Shown here: in pieces, positions 61,748 to 64,000 of the stretch | Position numbering within the stretch: position 1 is the stretch's first letter | Layout of the letters: every line of letters starts with the position of its first letter | NCBI RefSeq assembly: GCF_020091585.1 | Contig: NZ_CP083582.1 | Span: forward strand, 5,590,536-5,654,535 | Length of the DNA stretch: 64,000 nt | Origin: Kovacikia minuta CCNUW1 | GTDB taxonomy: Bacteria; Cyanobacteriota; Cyanobacteriia; Leptolyngbyales; Leptolyngbyaceae | Direction of reading: 5' to 3' | The notes under the pieces: generated by a model | What the model saw: the letters and a program-made list of their open reading frames with translations, nothing else | Told to the model about the DNA's origin: nothing | The model's database searches: none | Made by a program: the position numbers and the translations under genes

Positions 61748-61937
61748 AAAACAGGTGACAGGTGTGAGGTAACAGGTGTCCGGGGAAAATATAGCCAACG
61801 ACAAAAGGTTTCAGGGGGAATAGTCGCACATCGCTGAGATCCTCGATTTCTCGTTGAAATTGATCCTATACACCGGATGACTCTGGTAGAAACCGGGGAT
61901 CTGATTTCTGGGCAAAAACTAAAGGGAGTATTGAACA

Positions 61938-62528
61938 ATGCAAATCCGGGCGTTCATTTTCGATGCAGATGGGGTGGTAGTCCATCCCTGGCGATTTGCC
62001 AGATACCTGGAGCGAGAACATAGAATAACGGATGCTCAAACGCAAGAATTTTTTAGGGGGACTTTTTTGAATTGTCTGGTTGGGCAAGCTGATCTGAAAA
62101 CTGAACTTGCTCCATTTTTGCAGAAGTGGGGCTGGAGAGAATCAGTCGATACATTTTTGCAGCGCTGGTTGATTGAGGAAGATGCGGTAAATATCCAGTT
62201 AATCGGGGCGATCGCAGACTTGCGAAACCAGGGCATCCGCTGCTACCTCGCCACCAACCAGGAGAACTATCGAGCCAGCTACATGAAGCAAATCATGGGG
62301 TTCTCCCGATTATTTGATGGGGCATTTTTCTCTGCCGAAATTGGTGCGATCAAGCCCAATCTTGATTTCTTTGAGTACGTAACTGCCGCGATCGGTCAGC
62401 CGCCTTCGAGTATGCTTTTCTGGGATGACTCAGAAAAGAACGTCCAGGCAGCACGAAAACACGGATGGCAGGCAGAGCAATATACAGATTTTGAAACCTT
62501 TCAGATGGTTCTTCCGAAGTACATTTGA
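61938..62528 (+). CDS. HAD-superfamily hydrolase
   Basis: 196 residues. HAD motif I FIFDADGVVVHP (D-x-D), motif II CYLATNQ, motif III Lys in GAIKPNLDFFEY and motif IV MLFWDDSEKNVQAA. Subfamily IA with a helical cap. Likely a small-molecule phosphatase; substrate unknown. AAAGGGAG precedes the ATG. Confidence 0.9.
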   Translation: MQIRAFIFDADGVVVHPWRFARYLEREHRITDAQTQEFFRGTFLNCLVGQADLKTELAPFLQKWGWRESVDTFLQRWLIEEDAVNIQLIGAIADLRNQGIRCYLATNQENYRASYMKQIMGFSRLFDGAFFSAEIGAIKPNLDFFEYVTAAIGQPPSSMLFWDDSEKNVQAARKHGWQAEQYTDFETFQMVLPKYI

Positions 62529-62567
62529 GGGAGTCTTGGGGTTGTACGACTTACGCAAAAACTACCC

Positions 62568-62603
62568 AAGACCTGCGAGGTTTCCAAAAACCTCGCAGGT
62601 CTT
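62568..62603. terminator. Perfect 16-bp hairpin between convergent genes
   Basis: AAGACCTGCGAGGTTT / AAACCTCGCAGGTCTT with a CCAA loop. No mismatch, and placed between the HAD and ABC binding-protein genes. Could terminate in both directions; the preceding ACTTACGCAAAA also occurs at ~58887, so it may be a dispersed repeat. Confidence 0.7.
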
Positions 62604-62625
62604 AACTATCTGTTAGTCTAGATTT

Positions 62626-63909
62626 CTATTTCAAGAAAATAAATCTGCCCTTTTTACCATCCGGCTCCATTTTAATCTGAGCGACATAAAATCCCTGTTG
62701 CACAACTTCCCCTTCTGGAGTGAAAGAAATTTCCCCCAGTGGTGTGTCGTAGCTGCCTGCCAGCAGTTGCTTGTTTAACGCAATACGCAAATCGGTTAAG
62801 GGGATCTGATTAATTTTTTTCTGTTTATCCAGGGTTTTGAGCGCTTCCACAAATACCTGAACGGCTGTAAATCCCTGGGCACTGAATTGGGGAGGTTCTT
62901 GCTGGTATTGCTTAACGTAAGCGGCACGAAATGCTTTGTTGATTTCGTTGGGATGCTCTGGGCTGTATGCCTGGGCAACCAGAACGCCATCACAAAGGCT
63001 TTTACAGAGGGGGAAAATATTTGGAGTATTAAATCCATTACCACCGACGATTAGCCCTGTGTAACCCAACTCCCGAATCTGGCGCACCAAATTGCCCCCG
63101 TCGGCAGTCAGTCCAGAGATTACCATCAGGTCTGGTTTGAGGTTAATAGCAGCCGTTGCCTGAGTTTGAAAGTCGCTATCGGTGGTCTGGAACTTCTGAA
63201 CTGTGATAATTTCCAGACTTTCTTTTTTGATCGCCTGCTGAAAAATCTCTGTTTCCGATTGGCTGAAGGCATCGTTCTGAGCGTAGAACACTGCCACTCG
63301 TTTGATTTTGGGGTTGAGGGCGAGCGCGGCTTTGAGCGAGTTGGGAGCCAGCACAGTCACAGGAGAGGCAACACGGGCAATGAAGTTTCCAATCTGGGGA
63401 ACTCCTTTTGCCGTGTTGGTGGGTCCGATTACAGGAACTTGGGCACGATCGGCGATCGGATCAGCACTAAACGCCTGCTGCGAGGAGGATGGACCAACAA
63501 TCCCAGCGATTTTGTCTCTACTAATTAACGTCTGAAAGGCATTAATGGCTCCTGCTTCATCCCCACCTGCATCCTGGTAGACCAGTTTGAGGGGTGTCCC
63601 GTTGATGCCACCGCGATCGCTGAAGTACTTTTCAGCAATTTTTGCCCCATTCACGGACTCTTGCCCCAGTAAAGCGAGATTACTGGTTTGTGCCAAAGCT
63701 ACCCCAATTAGAATCGGCGGGCTGTTGGAAGTAGCGTTAGGGTGATTTTGGGACTGAGGAGTTTGGCGATCGCAGCTAACCAGAAATAGGGCAATAGGAA
63801 GGAGAAAGGAGAGGGCAGAAGGCAGAGGGCAGAAGGCAGAGGGTAAAACGAGGGTGCAGGAAAATATTCGCAGCCTACCCTGTCTCTGATTGCCTTTCCC
63901 CTGTTCCAT
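62626..63909 (-). CDS. ABC transporter substrate-binding lipoprotein, Leu/Ile/Val type
   Basis: 427 residues; AAGGGGGA precedes the ATG. A long basic leader and signal peptide end in the lipobox LVSC (Cys ~46). Periplasmic binding protein type I domain: ILIGVALAQTSNLALLGQES, NGAKIAEKYFSDRGGINGTP, IVGPSSSQQAFS, VIGPTNTAKGVP. Probably binds a branched-chain or other amino acid, feeding a Liv-type importer (N-I/N-II in cyanobacteria). The leader (PSAFCPLPSALSF) is encoded by GGCAGAG/GGCAGAA repeats, so the signal peptide has been extended by repeat DNA. Confidence 0.87.
   Translation of the reverse strand: MEQGKGNQRQGRLRIFSCTLVLPSAFCPLPSALSFLLPIALFLVSCDRQTPQSQNHPNATSNSPPILIGVALAQTSNLALLGQESVNGAKIAEKYFSDRGGINGTPLKLVYQDAGGDEAGAINAFQTLISRDKIAGIVGPSSSQQAFSADPIADRAQVPVIGPTNTAKGVPQIGNFIARVASPVTVLAPNSLKAALALNPKIKRVAVFYAQNDAFSQSETEIFQQAIKKESLEIITVQKFQTTDSDFQTQATAAINLKPDLMVISGLTADGGNLVRQIRELGYTGLIVGGNGFNTPNIFPLCKSLCDGVLVAQAYSPEHPNEINKAFRAAYVKQYQQEPPQFSAQGFTAVQVFVEALKTLDKQKKINQIPLTDLRIALNKQLLAGSYDTPLGEISFTPEGEVVQQGFYVAQIKMEPDGKKGRFIFLK
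63812..63843. repeat. GGCAGAR repeat tract inside a signal peptide
   Basis: About four imperfect units (GAGGGCAGAAGGCA, repeated) within the 5' coding part of the binding-protein gene. In frame, they encode PSA and PLPSA blocks. Confidence 0.8.
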
Positions 63910-63946
63910 TAGCGATTCCCCCTTACCGATAGCCCCACCCCTATAT

Positions 63947-64000
63947 TTATTTCAAAAAGACAAACTTACCGTTATTCCCATCCGAGTCCATTTTGATTTG
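63947..64000 (-). CDS. Paralogous ABC substrate-binding protein, C-terminal end only
   Basis: The last 17 residues, QIKMDSDGNNGKFVFLK and stop, resemble the end of the neighbouring gene (QIKMEPDGKKGRFIFLK). It is therefore the 3' end of a tandem duplicate whose body lies beyond the window. Confidence 0.75.
   Translation of the reverse strand, partial: QIKMDSDGNNGKFVFLK

Overview
The window is chromosomal DNA of a cyanobacterium, most likely a filamentous one (Leptolyngbya-like, but genus not determinable here). Evidence: photosystem genes (psbB, psbT, psbM, psbO, psaK), ndhN, the clock-input gene ldpA, group-3 sigma factor sigF, the cyanobacterial order of the ribosomal-protein cluster, very frequent HIP1 octamers (GCGATCGC), and heptanucleotide STRR-type tandem repeats between genes.

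Layout. 1-11.2 kb: 3' end of an Lhr-like helicase, DUF4278 protein, 3D-domain secreted protein, small exported protein, coiled-coil membrane protein, MscS channel, secreted alpha/beta hydrolase, and a cation:proton antiporter/UspA fusion split by a frameshift. 11.6-15 kb: IS110 transposase with a long upstream non-coding region (candidate bridge RNA), an acyl-CoA dehydrogenase, and nested miniature elements. 15-24.5 kb: membrane adenylate cyclase, Rieske oxygenase, SbcD-like nuclease, a TerB-dynamin GTPase divergent from an unknown partner gene, and an HNH nuclease with a small upstream partner. 24.5-42.3 kb: one long minus-strand translation cluster (rplC to prfA, with secY, adk, infA, rpoA and truA). 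43-48.3 kb, plus strand: ndhN, ldpA, an R3H/AAA ATPase and hisC. 48.4-58 kb: photosynthesis genes, sigF and ackA. 58-64 kb, mostly minus strand: ftsE, a WecB/TagA glycosyltransferase, bioB, an epimerase, a HAD hydrolase and two tandem amino-acid-type ABC binding proteins.

Seven otherwise well-conserved genes (antiporter, rpoA, rplB, rpsC, ackA, ftsE, epimerase) are each broken by exactly one extra base. Removing that base restores the family sequence in every case. Three of these genes are essential, so residual assembly indels are the likeliest explanation; coordinates below span the intact genes.

The most novel-looking items are the TerB-dynamin/unknown divergent pair (19.6-23.6 kb), the IS110 upstream RNA region, and the Russian-doll insertion of two identical 190-bp elements inside an older element at 14.4-15.0 kb. 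No CRISPR array, tRNA or rRNA gene was seen.
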